Origin: Gilvimarinus chinensis DSM 19667
GTDB lineage: Bacteria > Pseudomonadota > Gammaproteobacteria > Pseudomonadales > Cellvibrionaceae
Length of the DNA: 64,000 nt
NCBI RefSeq assembly: GCF_000377745.1
Contig: NZ_KB898707.1
Location: 678,482-742,481, forward strand
Reading direction: 5' to 3'
Below, one piece after another: positions 8,339-18,900 of the stretch. The translations under genes and the position numbers were made by a program. Below the pieces are notes generated by a model, which searched no databases, was not told the origin of the DNA, and was given only the letters and a program-made list of their open reading frames with translations. The first letter of the stretch is position 1. Every line of letters begins with the position of its first letter.

Positions 8339-9682
8339 ATGCTGGATGTATTTATGCTGTCGCGAATACAGTTTGCGGCAAATATCACCTTCCATATTTT
8401 ATTTCCCACTATCACAATTGCCCTGTGTTGGCTGCTACTGTTTTTCAAGTTGCGCTATAACCGCACGGGCGATGACGCCTGGCTGAAAGCCTATCGTTTC
8501 TGGGTAAAAATTTTCGCATTGAGCTTTGCTCTTGGGGTGGTGAGTGGTATCACCATGTCTTTTCAGTTTGGTACTAACTGGCCCGGGTACATGGAAACTG
8601 TGGGTAATATCGCGGGGCCTTTATTGGGCTACGAAGTGCTCACGGCTTTTTTTCTTGAAGCCACTTTTCTTGGCATTATGCTCTACGGCTCAAAACGGGT
8701 CTCAAACCGTGTGCACACTCTGGCTACGGCTTTGGTGGCGGTGGGGACCTCCATGTCGGCTTTTTGGATCTTATCTTTAAACAGTTGGATGCAGACCCCC
8801 GCCGGTTTTGAAATGCGTGACGGCGTTGCCTATCCCGTGGATTGGTGGGCGATTATTTTCAACCCCTCAATGCCATACAGAGTAGGGCACATGCTGCTTG
8901 CATCTGGGTTAACCGCGTCTTTTTTTGTCGCTGGTGTTTCTGCTTACCGACGGTTAAAAGGAGATCACTCCAGAGAAGTCACACTGAGTTTGAAAACCGC
9001 GGTGTATTTAGCCGCTTTGTTAATTCCTTTACAGATTTTTATGGGGGATATGCACGGGTTAAATACACTTGAGCATCAACCCGCAAAAATTGCGGCAATG
9101 GAGGGAGTATGGCATACGGAAAAAGGCGCACCATTGCAATTGTTCGCACTGCCCAACGAGAAGACGCAAACCAACGATTTTTCTATTGCTATTCCTCGCG
9201 GTGCGAGTTGGATACTAACGCACAGTGGCGATGGAGAAATACGCGGGCTAAACGAGTTTGCGGGTGAACACCCTCCTGTGGCACCCGTGTTCTGGGCTTT
9301 TCGTGTCATGGTGGGCATAGGGCTGCTTATGTTGTTAATGTCCTGGGTCAACAGCTGGCAATTGTGGCGTCGCGGCGAGCCTAGCAAGTTCTGGTTAACC
9401 GGGTTAGTGGCTATGACCTTTTCCGGCTGGGTGGCCACCGTTGCCGGTTGGTATGTAACAGAGATAGGTCGCCAGCCATTTATGGTTTATGGTGTAGTGA
9501 AAACCGCGGATCTGGTAACGACCACGCCTGCAGCGCACGTTTTGTTCACGGCCATCGCTTATGTGCTGGTGTACGTAGGGCTCATTATCGCTTTCTTGCA
9601 CACGCTGTTTTATCTGGCCCGTAAAGCCGTGAAAAATGCTGTGAAAGATTTAGATCCAGAAATGACAGGAGGTAAAGCATGA
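8339..9682 (+). CDS. Cytochrome bd ubiquinol oxidase subunit I (CydA/CioA family)
   Basis: A 447-residue integral membrane protein. His19 in the first membrane segment (FAANITFHILFPT) corresponds to the conserved heme b595-region histidine, YRVGHML provides the second conserved histidine, and the Q-loop region carries EIGRQPF. At 447 residues it is shorter than E. coli CydA (about 520), which fits the short Q-loop, CIO-like subfamily. It binds quinol and hemes and, with subunit II, reduces oxygen to water. The stop overlaps the start of subunit II by four bases (ATGA). CioA versus CydA naming is left open. Confidence 0.93.
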   Translation: MLDVFMLSRIQFAANITFHILFPTITIALCWLLLFFKLRYNRTGDDAWLKAYRFWVKIFALSFALGVVSGITMSFQFGTNWPGYMETVGNIAGPLLGYEVLTAFFLEATFLGIMLYGSKRVSNRVHTLATALVAVGTSMSAFWILSLNSWMQTPAGFEMRDGVAYPVDWWAIIFNPSMPYRVGHMLLASGLTASFFVAGVSAYRRLKGDHSREVTLSLKTAVYLAALLIPLQIFMGDMHGLNTLEHQPAKIAAMEGVWHTEKGAPLQLFALPNEKTQTNDFSIAIPRGASWILTHSGDGEIRGLNEFAGEHPPVAPVFWAFRVMVGIGLLMLLMSWVNSWQLWRRGEPSKFWLTGLVAMTFSGWVATVAGWYVTEIGRQPFMVYGVVKTADLVTTTPAAHVLFTAIAYVLVYVGLIIAFLHTLFYLARKAVKNAVKDLDPEMTGGKA

Positions 9683-10686
9683 GCGGTGGTGAAGCGTATT
9701 GGTTGCCCATCGTATTTATTTTCTTGATGGGGTTGTCGGTTCTAATCTATGGGGTCTTGGATGGCTTTGACCTGGGGGTAGGGATATTAATGCCCATGGG
9801 CCGCCCACAGTCGCGGGATATTATGTTTGCCTCTATTGGTCCATTCTGGGATGCCAATGAAACCTGGCTGGTGCTGGCCGTGGGTTTGTTGCTTATTGCT
9901 TTCCCCAGTGCTCATTCAGAGATATTGGGCACTTTATATTTACCCGCATTTTTCTTGCTGTTTGGCTTAATTTTACGTGGGGTAGCGTTTGATTTTCGCG
10001 CTAAAGCGCACGCTGATTATCAGCTTCGCTGGGACCGCTGTTTTAAAACGGGGTCGCTTATCGCGTCTCTTTCTCAGGGCTATATGCTGGGTATTTATGT
10101 TACTGGGTTCAGTGGCGGCGCTTTATCTTATGGCTTTGGTGTTCTCAGTGCTATCTGTGTGACGGCAGCTTATGCCTTTATCGGTGCGTGTTGGTTGGTG
10201 CGTAAAACAGAGGGGGAGTTGCAGGTTTGGGCCGCGAAAAGAGCGAGATTAACCGCGATTTTGATGATTATCGGCCTTGTCAGTGTCAGTGTGGTGAATC
10301 CGTTGATGAGTCCTGAAGTGTTCGATAAATGGTTCACGCTGCCACAGGCGTTATTGTTGCTTTTAATTCCCTTCATGTGCGCTGTGTTATTTGTTGTTCT
10401 TTTCATTTACTTACGCCATTTTCCTTATGCCAATGACTTTGGTTCGTGGGTGCCCTTTGCCTGCGCCATCGGGATTTTTGTGCTGTCATTTCAAGCGTTG
10501 GCGTACAGCTATTTCCCCTACGTAGTTCCTGGGCAATTGACCATTTGGGAAGCAGCCAGTGCGCCAGAGTCACTTATGTTTATATTGGTGGGGGCTCTGT
10601 TTGTGTTGCCTACCATTCTTACTTACACCTTTGTAGTGTATCGGGTGTTTGGTGGTAAAGCTCAAGCACTCAGCTACGGAGAATAA
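9679..10686 (+). CDS. Cytochrome bd ubiquinol oxidase subunit II (CydB/CioB family)
   Basis: A 335-residue protein with about eight membrane segments, beginning YWLPIVFIFLMGLSVLIYG and carrying the VLDGFDLGVGIL and GPFWDANETWLV segments that mark the CydB family. It is the structural partner of subunit I and starts inside the ATGA overlap after a GGAGG site, so the two subunits should be made in equal amounts. No cydX-type small subunit and no cydDC exporter genes were recognised nearby. Confidence 0.94.
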   Translation: MSGGEAYWLPIVFIFLMGLSVLIYGVLDGFDLGVGILMPMGRPQSRDIMFASIGPFWDANETWLVLAVGLLLIAFPSAHSEILGTLYLPAFFLLFGLILRGVAFDFRAKAHADYQLRWDRCFKTGSLIASLSQGYMLGIYVTGFSGGALSYGFGVLSAICVTAAYAFIGACWLVRKTEGELQVWAAKRARLTAILMIIGLVSVSVVNPLMSPEVFDKWFTLPQALLLLLIPFMCAVLFVVLFIYLRHFPYANDFGSWVPFACAIGIFVLSFQALAYSYFPYVVPGQLTIWEAASAPESLMFILVGALFVLPTILTYTFVVYRVFGGKAQALSYGE

Positions 10687-10766
10687 TAACTGTCATAAAA
10701 ATACCCTCAAGATTTACCGGGTGTCGTGATAGCATAGCGGCTTTGTCATACCTTGGGGCATGTGAG

Positions 10767-11420
10767 ATGGCGGCTAAAAAATCGGAAACCGTAACCTACA
10801 AAATCGACGATAAGAATTTGCATGTGTTGCACGGTATTTATTTGCCCAAAGCGCAGCACAAAGAGATTCGCCGCTTTAAACGCTTGTACGAAGAGCCGTC
10901 ATTACACGGTACAAAAGTCTGGCGTTCCAGTGCAGTGCTGATGGACTACTTACTGGAAAACCCGATTCGCAAGCGCGCTAAAGTGCTGGAGATTGGTTGC
11001 GGCTGGGGCGGTTTAAGCTGCTTTATGGCTAAAAAGTTTGAGGCGCGAGTTACCGCTGTAGATGCCGATGGCGCGTTAGCGCCTTATGTAGAGTTTGTGA
11101 AGTCTCTTAATCAAGTAAAGAAAGTTGAGTTTGTTACGAAGCGCTTTGAAAAAATAACCAAACAAGATCTACAGGGCGTGCACACCTTAATCGGCAGTGA
11201 AATCTGCTTTTGGGATGAAATGACAAAACCTTTGTTTAACCTTATTAAGCGTGCGCGCGATGCAGGGGTGAAGAATATTTTAATTGCTGACCCAGGTCGC
11301 ACACCTTTTTTGAACTTGGTGGATAAGTGCGATGCTAAGTTTGAAGGGGAAATGCTAGGCCACACAATTAAGAAGCCCTGGAAGACTGAAAAGTATATCC
11401 TCAAGGTCTCTGGCCGCTAG
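10767..11420 (+). CDS. Class I SAM-dependent methyltransferase
   Basis: A 217-residue protein with the SAM-binding motif I VLEIGCGWGGLSCF (about residues 72-85), an acidic motif II residue in VTAVDADG and a post-motif LIGSEICFWDEM. The architecture resembles the METTL/lysine-methyltransferase-like branch rather than the DNA or rRNA methylases, but the substrate is unknown. I chose ATG 10767, with GGGG eight bases upstream, rather than the TTG at 10743. It follows the cytochrome bd genes by 80 bp with no visible terminator between them. Confidence 0.8.
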   Translation: MAAKKSETVTYKIDDKNLHVLHGIYLPKAQHKEIRRFKRLYEEPSLHGTKVWRSSAVLMDYLLENPIRKRAKVLEIGCGWGGLSCFMAKKFEARVTAVDADGALAPYVEFVKSLNQVKKVEFVTKRFEKITKQDLQGVHTLIGSEICFWDEMTKPLFNLIKRARDAGVKNILIADPGRTPFLNLVDKCDAKFEGEMLGHTIKKPWKTEKYILKVSGR

Positions 11421-11563
11421 CTCCGTCGAATGCCTTACATCTTTGGTCTAAAACGTCATATTTCATTGTAGTTTTTACAAATTAGGGCGCTCCTGAAGGC
11501 TCTATTCCCCCTTTTTTAATCGGCTTTAGGCATTTTGTGCCTATTTATCGAGTTTTCAGCCCA

Positions 11564-11579
11564 TGGCAAGACAATTGCA
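11564..11579 (+). promoter_or_regulatory. Sigma-54 promoter for the DUF2383 gene
   Basis: TGGCAAGACAATTGCA matches the -24/-12 consensus TGGCACGnnnnTTGCA at 11 of 12 fixed positions, with GG and GC exactly twelve bases apart. Transcription would start near 11590, giving a short leader before the AGGAGG site and ATG at 11613. An inverted repeat TAGGCA-N5-TGCCTA (11527-11543) lies about 55 bp upstream of that start and could be an activator site. Confidence 0.75.
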
Positions 11580-11612
11580 ATGCTCTGAGTATACGAATGC
11601 TCAGGAGGCAAT

Positions 11613-12071
11613 ATGTTTGTCACTCACGAAAAAATAGCGGTTGAGTTTTTACTTGATGATCTCAATGATCTGGTTCGAAGCCACTGCGATCTTATAGCGA
11701 CCTATGAAGATGCGCAGAAGCATGTGCGCTCAACTCAGTTGAAATCGCTGCTGGACCAGCTTAGATTGGATCATCGAGTCAATATTAAGCTGTTGGGCCA
11801 ATTGGTGGCGGATCATGGCGGTCAGTTAAATGATTCTCCTGACGTGGGACAAATGCAGCAAAAGCTGCGCGTGGTGTTCGGCAGCCTGTTGAGTGATGGC
11901 GCGGTAATTAGAGCGGTGCATAACGCAGAGGCTAAGTTGCTTCAAGAATACACGCGGTCTATCAACAATCTTACGTATATTCCAGGCCTTGAGGCGGTGT
12001 TAGAGAGCAATCGACTGGCTACACAGAGACGCCAGAGTCGATTGCAGATCGCTATCAGCTTAGATGATTAA
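11613..12071 (+). CDS. DUF2383 (PA2169-like) four-helix-bundle protein
   Basis: A 152-residue helical protein matching the DUF2383/PA2169 group: it starts with FLLDDLNDLVRSHCDLIATYEDA and has a second helical half with HNAEAKLLQEYTRSI. Members are ferritin-like in shape but of unknown function. A strong ribosome site (AGGAGG) precedes ATG 11613. A sigma-54 promoter lies just upstream, so it is probably expressed under an enhancer-binding activator, for example in nitrogen or envelope stress. No metal-binding EXXH pair could be assigned with confidence. Confidence 0.8.
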   Translation: MFVTHEKIAVEFLLDDLNDLVRSHCDLIATYEDAQKHVRSTQLKSLLDQLRLDHRVNIKLLGQLVADHGGQLNDSPDVGQMQQKLRVVFGSLLSDGAVIRAVHNAEAKLLQEYTRSINNLTYIPGLEAVLESNRLATQRRQSRLQIAISLDD

Positions 12072-13894
12072 TGGCTCTGGCATTCAATACAGTAGGTCAT
12101 TACGTCACCGGGACCGCCCAGCGGTATATCGGGTAATGATCTGCTGATATAGCCCCAGCGAGTTAATGCTTGGCTAACTCCGGTGGGCAGCGGGATACTG
12201 ACTCCATCGAGGTGCTGTAGAAATTCCTCCATGGGTGTCAGTGGTGCGCTGATGGTTTTTACCTCCCACTTATCCAGCCTTGCAGCACTTGCGGCCGCGT
12301 GCAGCGTATCGTGTAAGGTTCCGAGCTTGTCGACTAAGCCAAGCTCCAGCGCGCTTGTGCCGCTCCAGACTCTTCCCTGGCCTATTTCATCCACGGTTTT
12401 AATGTCTAAGTTTCGCGCTTCTGCCACGGTGGATATAAAACGCTGATAAATACTGTCCACCGATAACTGCATCAAGCGTGCGGTCTCTTCCGTCATTGAT
12501 CGGGTGGGGTTCAGCGCATCGGCCAGTGGTGTGGTGCCTACGCCATCGGTGTATATGCCTAGCTTGGCCAGTGAGTCTTCAAACGTGGGAACCAGACTGA
12601 AGGCACCGATGGATCCGGTAATGGTGGTGGGCAAAGCCCAGATTTGCTCTGCTGCGCTAGCCATCCAGTAACCACCTGAGGCCGCTACACTACCCATACT
12701 AATGTAAACGGGTATTCCCGAGTCCCGGATAGAGGCAATTTCGGCTCGAATAATCTCTGAAGCAAAAGCGCTGCCCCCAGGGCTGTCGATTCGAATCACC
12801 AAGGCTTTAAGGCTTGTATCCTGCCGAACCTGACTTAGAAGTTGAACCATGGTATCACTACCTACCGTACCCGGTGGTTGTTCACCATCGTAAATGGGGC
12901 CCACAGCATTAATCAGAGCAACGTATGACTTTCCCGGTAAGGGCATTTGCCTATGGTGTTTTAAATACCGATACCAGTCCACAGATTTATACGTGTCGTG
13001 GTCTTTGTCATAACCCACTAATTCAGTGAGCTCGGCCCGCATTTGCTGGCGACTAAGGACTTTGTCAGTCAGGCCGTGCTTCAGTGCGAGGTGTGATGTA
13101 TCGCCACCGACAGAGGCCAAGGCCTGATCGCTGTTGCTGATCAGCTGGTCAACTGTGCCCGGTTCCAGTTGTCGTAAGGCTTCGACCCGGGTGGTGTATT
13201 CGTCCCACAGCTGATGAATCCAGACACGGTTATGTTCGCGCGAAGCCTCGGACATATCGGTGCGAGTATAAGGTTCAATAGCGTCTTTGAATTTACCGGC
13301 ACGGAAAATATGAAAGTTCAAGCCCAGTTTTTCTATGGCTTCTTGGTAATACAGTCGGTAACTACCATAGCCTGTTAACAGCACAAAGCCCATGTCGTGC
13401 AAGTATATGGTGTCGGCGTGGCTGGCGAGGTAGTAGCGATCTTGGGTGTAGTGGTCTGCCATTGCGATCACGGGTTTACCGCTTTGCTTAAAGCGCTCAA
13501 GAGATTGCGCAACTTCGTACAGCTTGCTGATGCCTCCGCCGTTGAGGTAATTGAGATTAAGCAGCAGGTGGCTTACTCGGTTGTCATCACGGGCAAGGTC
13601 AATGCTGCGCACCAGGTCGCGCACGAGCGTTTCACTGTGAAGACTGTTCTCACCCCCGAGCGCCGACAGGGCATCCAGTGCCTGGCGTTCATCCACTAAT
13701 GCGCCCATGGGCGTTAACTCAAGGGCAAAAGTGTTTGGGAGTTCATCGCTTTGGCGCTGGCTGAGTGCCGCCACAACAACCACCACAATGAGTAAAAACA
13801 ACAGGTTGGTAATGACTCGGCGGGTCCAGGTAATAGCGTTCCAAAGTAGTGAAAATAGACGACTGATGGGGTTTCTGGGTTTAGACTCGCTCAC
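12068..13894 (-). CDS. sppA: Signal peptide peptidase SppA, 67K type
   Basis: A 608-residue protein with one N-terminal membrane anchor (LLFLLIVVVVVAALS) and two tandem S49 peptidase domains. The lysine of the Ser-Lys dyad lies in AGKFKDAIEPY of the first domain, and the serine lies in GSVAASGGYWMAS of the second, as in E. coli SppA, which degrades cleaved signal peptides at the inner membrane. The start is GTG 13894: AAGGA precedes it by about six bases, and it overlaps the end of the upstream gene by operon logic, while the longer frame to 13945 would overlap that gene by 41 bases. It is the last gene of a minus-strand run with DUF2069, wrbA and arsC. Confidence 0.94.
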   Translation of the reverse strand: MSESKPRNPISRLFSLLWNAITWTRRVITNLLFLLIVVVVVAALSQRQSDELPNTFALELTPMGALVDERQALDALSALGGENSLHSETLVRDLVRSIDLARDDNRVSHLLLNLNYLNGGGISKLYEVAQSLERFKQSGKPVIAMADHYTQDRYYLASHADTIYLHDMGFVLLTGYGSYRLYYQEAIEKLGLNFHIFRAGKFKDAIEPYTRTDMSEASREHNRVWIHQLWDEYTTRVEALRQLEPGTVDQLISNSDQALASVGGDTSHLALKHGLTDKVLSRQQMRAELTELVGYDKDHDTYKSVDWYRYLKHHRQMPLPGKSYVALINAVGPIYDGEQPPGTVGSDTMVQLLSQVRQDTSLKALVIRIDSPGGSAFASEIIRAEIASIRDSGIPVYISMGSVAASGGYWMASAAEQIWALPTTITGSIGAFSLVPTFEDSLAKLGIYTDGVGTTPLADALNPTRSMTEETARLMQLSVDSIYQRFISTVAEARNLDIKTVDEIGQGRVWSGTSALELGLVDKLGTLHDTLHAAASAARLDKWEVKTISAPLTPMEEFLQHLDGVSIPLPTGVSQALTRWGYISRSLPDIPLGGPGDVMTYCIECQSH

Positions 13895-13904
13895 TGAACG
13901 TCCT

Positions 13905-15252
<1,348 letters not shown>

Positions 15253-15415
15253 AAATTGCTCCGGTAAAACAGGTCGTCGAGGATTATAGCCGTTTGCCGT
15301 GCGTCGGCGCATCCCGACTTGGGGTGTCGCCTATAGCGCCATCGGCGAAAACCGTTTAAGGTTGGTGGTTCAGTTATGCCCATCATTCGAACTAAGTGTG
15401 GATACAAAGCCGTTT

Positions 15416-15781
15416 ATGAGCACACCGCTGTTAATTTGTGATGACTCGAAAATGGCGCGCAATCAAGTAGCGCGCTCTTTACCGGACTCTTTAGATGCGG
15501 ACATCAGTTTCGCTTCCAATGGGATTGAGGCGCTGCAGGCCATTCGTAATGGGCTAGGTGAAATCGTGTTTCTGGATTTGACCATGCCGGAAATGGACGG
15601 TTATCAGGTGCTGGAGGCCATCGCCGAAGAACAGCTCAAAAGCGTCGTGATTGTTATTTCCGGCGATATTCAACCCACAGCCCGCGAGCGGGTTACCAGC
15701 CTTGGGGCATTGGACTTTATTAAAAAGCCCGTTAACGCCGACGCCCTGCAGGACACTCTGCGTAAGTTCGGCTTAATCTAA
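15416..15781 (+). CDS. Single-domain response regulator (CheY-like)
   Basis: A 121-residue receiver domain with the acid pair ICDDSK (Asp9-Asp10), the phosphorylatable aspartate in VFLDLTMPEMDGY (Asp54), the serine in VISGD and the lysine in DFIKKP. It has no output domain. The start ATG 15416 places the acid pocket at the N terminus as usual; the longer frame from 15299 lacks family similarity. No histidine kinase was seen nearby, so its partner is unknown. It lies eight bases before the aminotransferase gene. Confidence 0.85.
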   Translation: MSTPLLICDDSKMARNQVARSLPDSLDADISFASNGIEALQAIRNGLGEIVFLDLTMPEMDGYQVLEAIAEEQLKSVVIVISGDIQPTARERVTSLGALDFIKKPVNADALQDTLRKFGLI

Positions 15782-15789
15782 ACCATCCT

Positions 15790-17046
15790 ATGCGTTTATC
15801 TCAGTTCGGTGAAACCCTGAGCGCCGACTCCAGTATTGTCTCCTTGATGGACGATTTGGGTAGCGCACTGCGCGATAACCCGGATATGCTGTTTCTCGGT
15901 GGTGGCAATCCGGCACGCATACCGGCCGTTGAAGCGGCGTTAAGCGGTGCCCTAAAAGACGCACTGGCGGACCCGGAAAAAGCCTGGCAGATGTTGGGGG
16001 TTTACCAGTCGCCCGCTGGTGATACGCAATTACGCCAAGAGTTGGCCGACTGTCTCAGGCGTCGTTACCAGTGGCCCATCAGCGCAGAGAATATTGCCCT
16101 TGCCAACGGCAGCCAGTCGGCATTTTTCGTGTTGTTTAACCTGTTTGCCGGCAAAATGACCGATGGCAGTGCCCGCCATATACAGCTGCCTTTAGTGCCC
16201 GAGTACTTGGGGTATTCTGAGTTGGGCCTGGGTAGCGACTTTTATCGGGCCAGTCGCCCCGATATTGAATTGATTGGCGAGCACAGCTTTAAGTACCACG
16301 TGGATTTCTCTCGCTTTGCAATCGACGCGGACAGTGCAGCGCTTTGTGTTTCTCGCCCAACCAATCCAACCGGTAATGTGATTGCCGATGCCGAATTGGC
16401 GGGCCTGGATGAGCGCGCCAAGGCGGCCGGGGTGCCTTTAATTATTGACGGGGCGTATGGCTTGCCGTTTCCCGGAATTGTCTTTACCGAGGCGTGCGCC
16501 CACTGGAACGAGAATACGGTGCTGGTACTGAGTTTATCCAAGCTGGGCCTGCCCGGTGTTCGTACCGCTATCGTGATTGCCGATGAGCCTATTATTCGCG
16601 CTTTCGCCCAAGCCAATACCGTGTTGAGCCTGGCGGCGGGCAATGTGGGGCCAGCCATTACTCGCGAGTTGCTGGCCAGCGAGCAGCTGTTGCAAATGGG
16701 ACGTGAAAAAGTGGCACCGTTTTACCGCGAGCGCTGTGAGCAAACCGTCACCTTGCTGCGCGCAGCACTGCAGGGTTTACCCTATCGAATACATCAGCCT
16801 GAAGGGGCTATTTTTCTCTGGTTGTGGTTTGAAGGTTTACCGGTTCCCAGTGATGAGCTGTATAAGCGTTTGAAAGCGCGCGGCGTGCTGATTATTGCAG
16901 GAGAGCACTTCTTTCCCGGCTTGCAAGAGCCCTGGGCCCATCAATACGAATGCGTGCGTATCAGTTATGCCCAGCCCGCTCATGTGGTTGAGCAAGCCGC
17001 GCTGATTCTGGCTGAGGAAGTCGCACGGGCGTATCACTCTGGCTGA
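15790..17046 (+). CDS. avtA: Valine-pyruvate aminotransferase (class I/II), AvtA
   Basis: A 418-residue PLP enzyme. The N-terminal LSQFGETL...SIVSLMDDLG and MLFLGGGNPARIP segments follow E. coli AvtA closely, and the PLP lysine is in VLSLSKLGLPGVR. It exchanges amino groups between valine or alanine and keto acids, linking pyruvate and 2-oxoisovalerate. It has no clear ribosome site of its own and follows the response regulator by 8 bp, so it may be coupled to it. Class I aminotransferases are hard to separate by sequence, but the AvtA-specific N terminus makes the call fairly safe. Confidence 0.85.
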   Translation: MRLSQFGETLSADSSIVSLMDDLGSALRDNPDMLFLGGGNPARIPAVEAALSGALKDALADPEKAWQMLGVYQSPAGDTQLRQELADCLRRRYQWPISAENIALANGSQSAFFVLFNLFAGKMTDGSARHIQLPLVPEYLGYSELGLGSDFYRASRPDIELIGEHSFKYHVDFSRFAIDADSAALCVSRPTNPTGNVIADAELAGLDERAKAAGVPLIIDGAYGLPFPGIVFTEACAHWNENTVLVLSLSKLGLPGVRTAIVIADEPIIRAFAQANTVLSLAAGNVGPAITRELLASEQLLQMGREKVAPFYRERCEQTVTLLRAALQGLPYRIHQPEGAIFLWLWFEGLPVPSDELYKRLKARGVLIIAGEHFFPGLQEPWAHQYECVRISYAQPAHVVEQAALILAEEVARAYHSG

Positions 17047-17091
17047 GTATTGCGAGTACAGTCGTTTCACAGGTCTCAGGGCGCATCTCGC

Positions 17092-17439
17092 TCAGCGCAG
17101 GCGGTACCAAGGCCTGGCGCTGTGGTGAATCAGCGCCAGGTGTTCGGTTTTTACCGCTTCGCTGTCAAAGAAAAAGTAATCTTCGTTGAGTGTGCGGTTT
17201 AACCACTTTCTGACAGGGGTGACCTTGGTGACTTTTAACGTCGGCACGCCAAGCTTGTGCTGCGCGTTGTAGTGGTGGTTCCAGTGCACCAGCACATGAT
17301 GCTGCGCCAGCTTAACGGCTTCGGCCTCGTCTGTTGCCTCTACGCGTCGAGCGGTCAAAAACCCGATAATGGGGGTCTCCGCGTAGTTATCAAAGAAAAT
17401 GCCGGTTCCGCACAGAACAACATCGTAGTAGCGAGACAT
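17092..17439 (-). CDS. Small hypothetical protein, operon partner of the DUF1704 gene
   Basis: A 115-residue protein starting MSRYYDVVLCGTGIFF. I do not recognise it. It has no signal peptide or membrane segment; it is aromatic- and histidine-rich (HWNHHYNAQHK in the middle, EDYFFFDSEAV near the end). It starts 31 bases after the end of the DUF1704 gene on the same strand, so they are probably co-transcribed. A longer frame to 17568 would overlap that gene by nearly 100 bases and is rejected. Coding status is plausible but not proved. Confidence 0.55.
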   Translation of the reverse strand: MSRYYDVVLCGTGIFFDNYAETPIIGFLTARRVEATDEAEAVKLAQHHVLVHWNHHYNAQHKLGVPTLKVTKVTPVRKWLNRTLNEDYFFFDSEAVKTEHLALIHHSARPWYRLR

Positions 17440-17470
17440 AATGCCGAAAAGGGCCTCGTTAATTGAGCGA

Positions 17471-18763
17471 TTACTGGGGGGTGAGAAGACGCGCAAAGTG
17501 CTTACGCACCCGCACATTATCAAGGCCGGCAATACTACTGGAAAAGCCAAACCAAACATACAGGCCATTCAGGTTTTTAAACATCGGCGGCAAATATTCT
17601 GGCCCGGCGATATGACCTTCACAGAAATGTTCGTACAGCACGGGAATATCCTCAAGCGTTACCTTACCGAGGTACAGCATGGGAATCATTTCGGGCATGC
17701 CTGCGGCGATGGCGCTACGTATAAAACTCACATTCTCCACAAAGCCTCTAACGTAACTGATGTCTTTGGTGAAGGCGGCGCCCCCGGTGACCGGGGCGCC
17801 GCGAAAAACCCGTTGTGTGACCTTGTAGCTATCTTGCGGGCTGTCGCCACGATCGCGAAAATAGCGGAACACTTCGACAAAATCGGCACCGCTTTCGGCC
17901 ATATCCACCGCCACGACCCGGTCGCTGACTTTTTGCGCTCGGCGGGGAAACGAACTGAACGTCAGGGTTTCCATTAACACCGCCATGCCTTCCTGGATGG
18001 CGGTAATGCGCGGTGAGCCGACGCTCAGCCACGTAGCCCAGGGTTGCGCGCGGCCGTTTAGGGTGGTGCCGATATGCACCCAGCCCTCATGGACTTCGAG
18101 CACGTTTAAATCCTGCATGGTGAAAGTGGCGCGACTATTGATTTTAATGCAGTCGCCACCGGCGGCGGCGTCAGAGACGATGTCGTCAGACAGTTCTACT
18201 CGCATCTTATCTGGCCCGAAATATTCATCCATACGCGTGGCGAGATAGTCGACCGCGAACTCCGCACTGTAGTTGCGCCCGCCGGGTGGGGTCAGGTGTT
18301 CGGCCGCTGGCCAAGAGAATATTTGGCACAAGTCCCGGCCCACCTCCAGCAGGGTTTTGTTGTCACCGGCTATGGTGTTGGACGGAGAACCGTAAAGTGC
18401 GCGACTGTAATGACCAAACTCAGCCGTACCCCGGCAGCCCAGCATTGCCAATACTTGCCGGTATTGGCCGGCGGTATTGCGCATGATTTTGCCGAGCGCA
18501 TCTTGTGCGCCCAGCTCGCGGATGATGTCGATTTCCAGTGTGGCAAAAGCGTCGCTTAAATTGTGCCGGTCAAAGGACAGGGGCATATGCTCGTAATAAT
18601 CCCGGCCAATGTTTGGCAGGGCTGCGCCATCGCGTGCTAAAAAAGCGTCTTGCACCTCGGCTGGCCACTTTATGGCATCGAGAATACGAATTGGCTTTTG
18701 CAGTGCGACAAGACGATCTGAAAGGGTTTTGACGCGCTGTAAATAGGCTTGAGAATCAGGCAT
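17471..18763 (-). CDS. DUF1704 / QEGLA-motif protein, MATCAP-type metalloprotease-like
   Basis: A 430-residue protein of the family long annotated as flavohemoglobin expression-modulating QEGLA motif protein. It shows the HExxxH zinc motif in VLEVHEGWVHIGT (residues 225-230) and the family's name motif as IQEGMAVLME (about residues 256-265), whose glutamate would be the third ligand. The same DUF1704 fold includes the eukaryotic tubulin detyrosinase MATCAP, a carboxypeptidase, so a peptidase activity is the best guess; the bacterial substrate is unknown. ATG 18763 is chosen over 18778. It is on the opposite strand from the Rieske gene at 18901, with divergent starts. Confidence 0.85.
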   Translation of the reverse strand: MPDSQAYLQRVKTLSDRLVALQKPIRILDAIKWPAEVQDAFLARDGAALPNIGRDYYEHMPLSFDRHNLSDAFATLEIDIIRELGAQDALGKIMRNTAGQYRQVLAMLGCRGTAEFGHYSRALYGSPSNTIAGDNKTLLEVGRDLCQIFSWPAAEHLTPPGGRNYSAEFAVDYLATRMDEYFGPDKMRVELSDDIVSDAAAGGDCIKINSRATFTMQDLNVLEVHEGWVHIGTTLNGRAQPWATWLSVGSPRITAIQEGMAVLMETLTFSSFPRRAQKVSDRVVAVDMAESGADFVEVFRYFRDRGDSPQDSYKVTQRVFRGAPVTGGAAFTKDISYVRGFVENVSFIRSAIAAGMPEMIPMLYLGKVTLEDIPVLYEHFCEGHIAGPEYLPPMFKNLNGLYVWFGFSSSIAGLDNVRVRKHFARLLTPQ

Positions 18764-18900
18764 GCAGGGTTCGACCAAGGTTAACTTTCGTGACCACGTC
18801 AGTGTAGTCGCCGGTGTTCAAGGCGGATAGTAGCGGGGCGACGATTTATGCGTTATTTGCGGCACTTTTCACGTCCGCACAGATACGGCATAGTAAGCCC

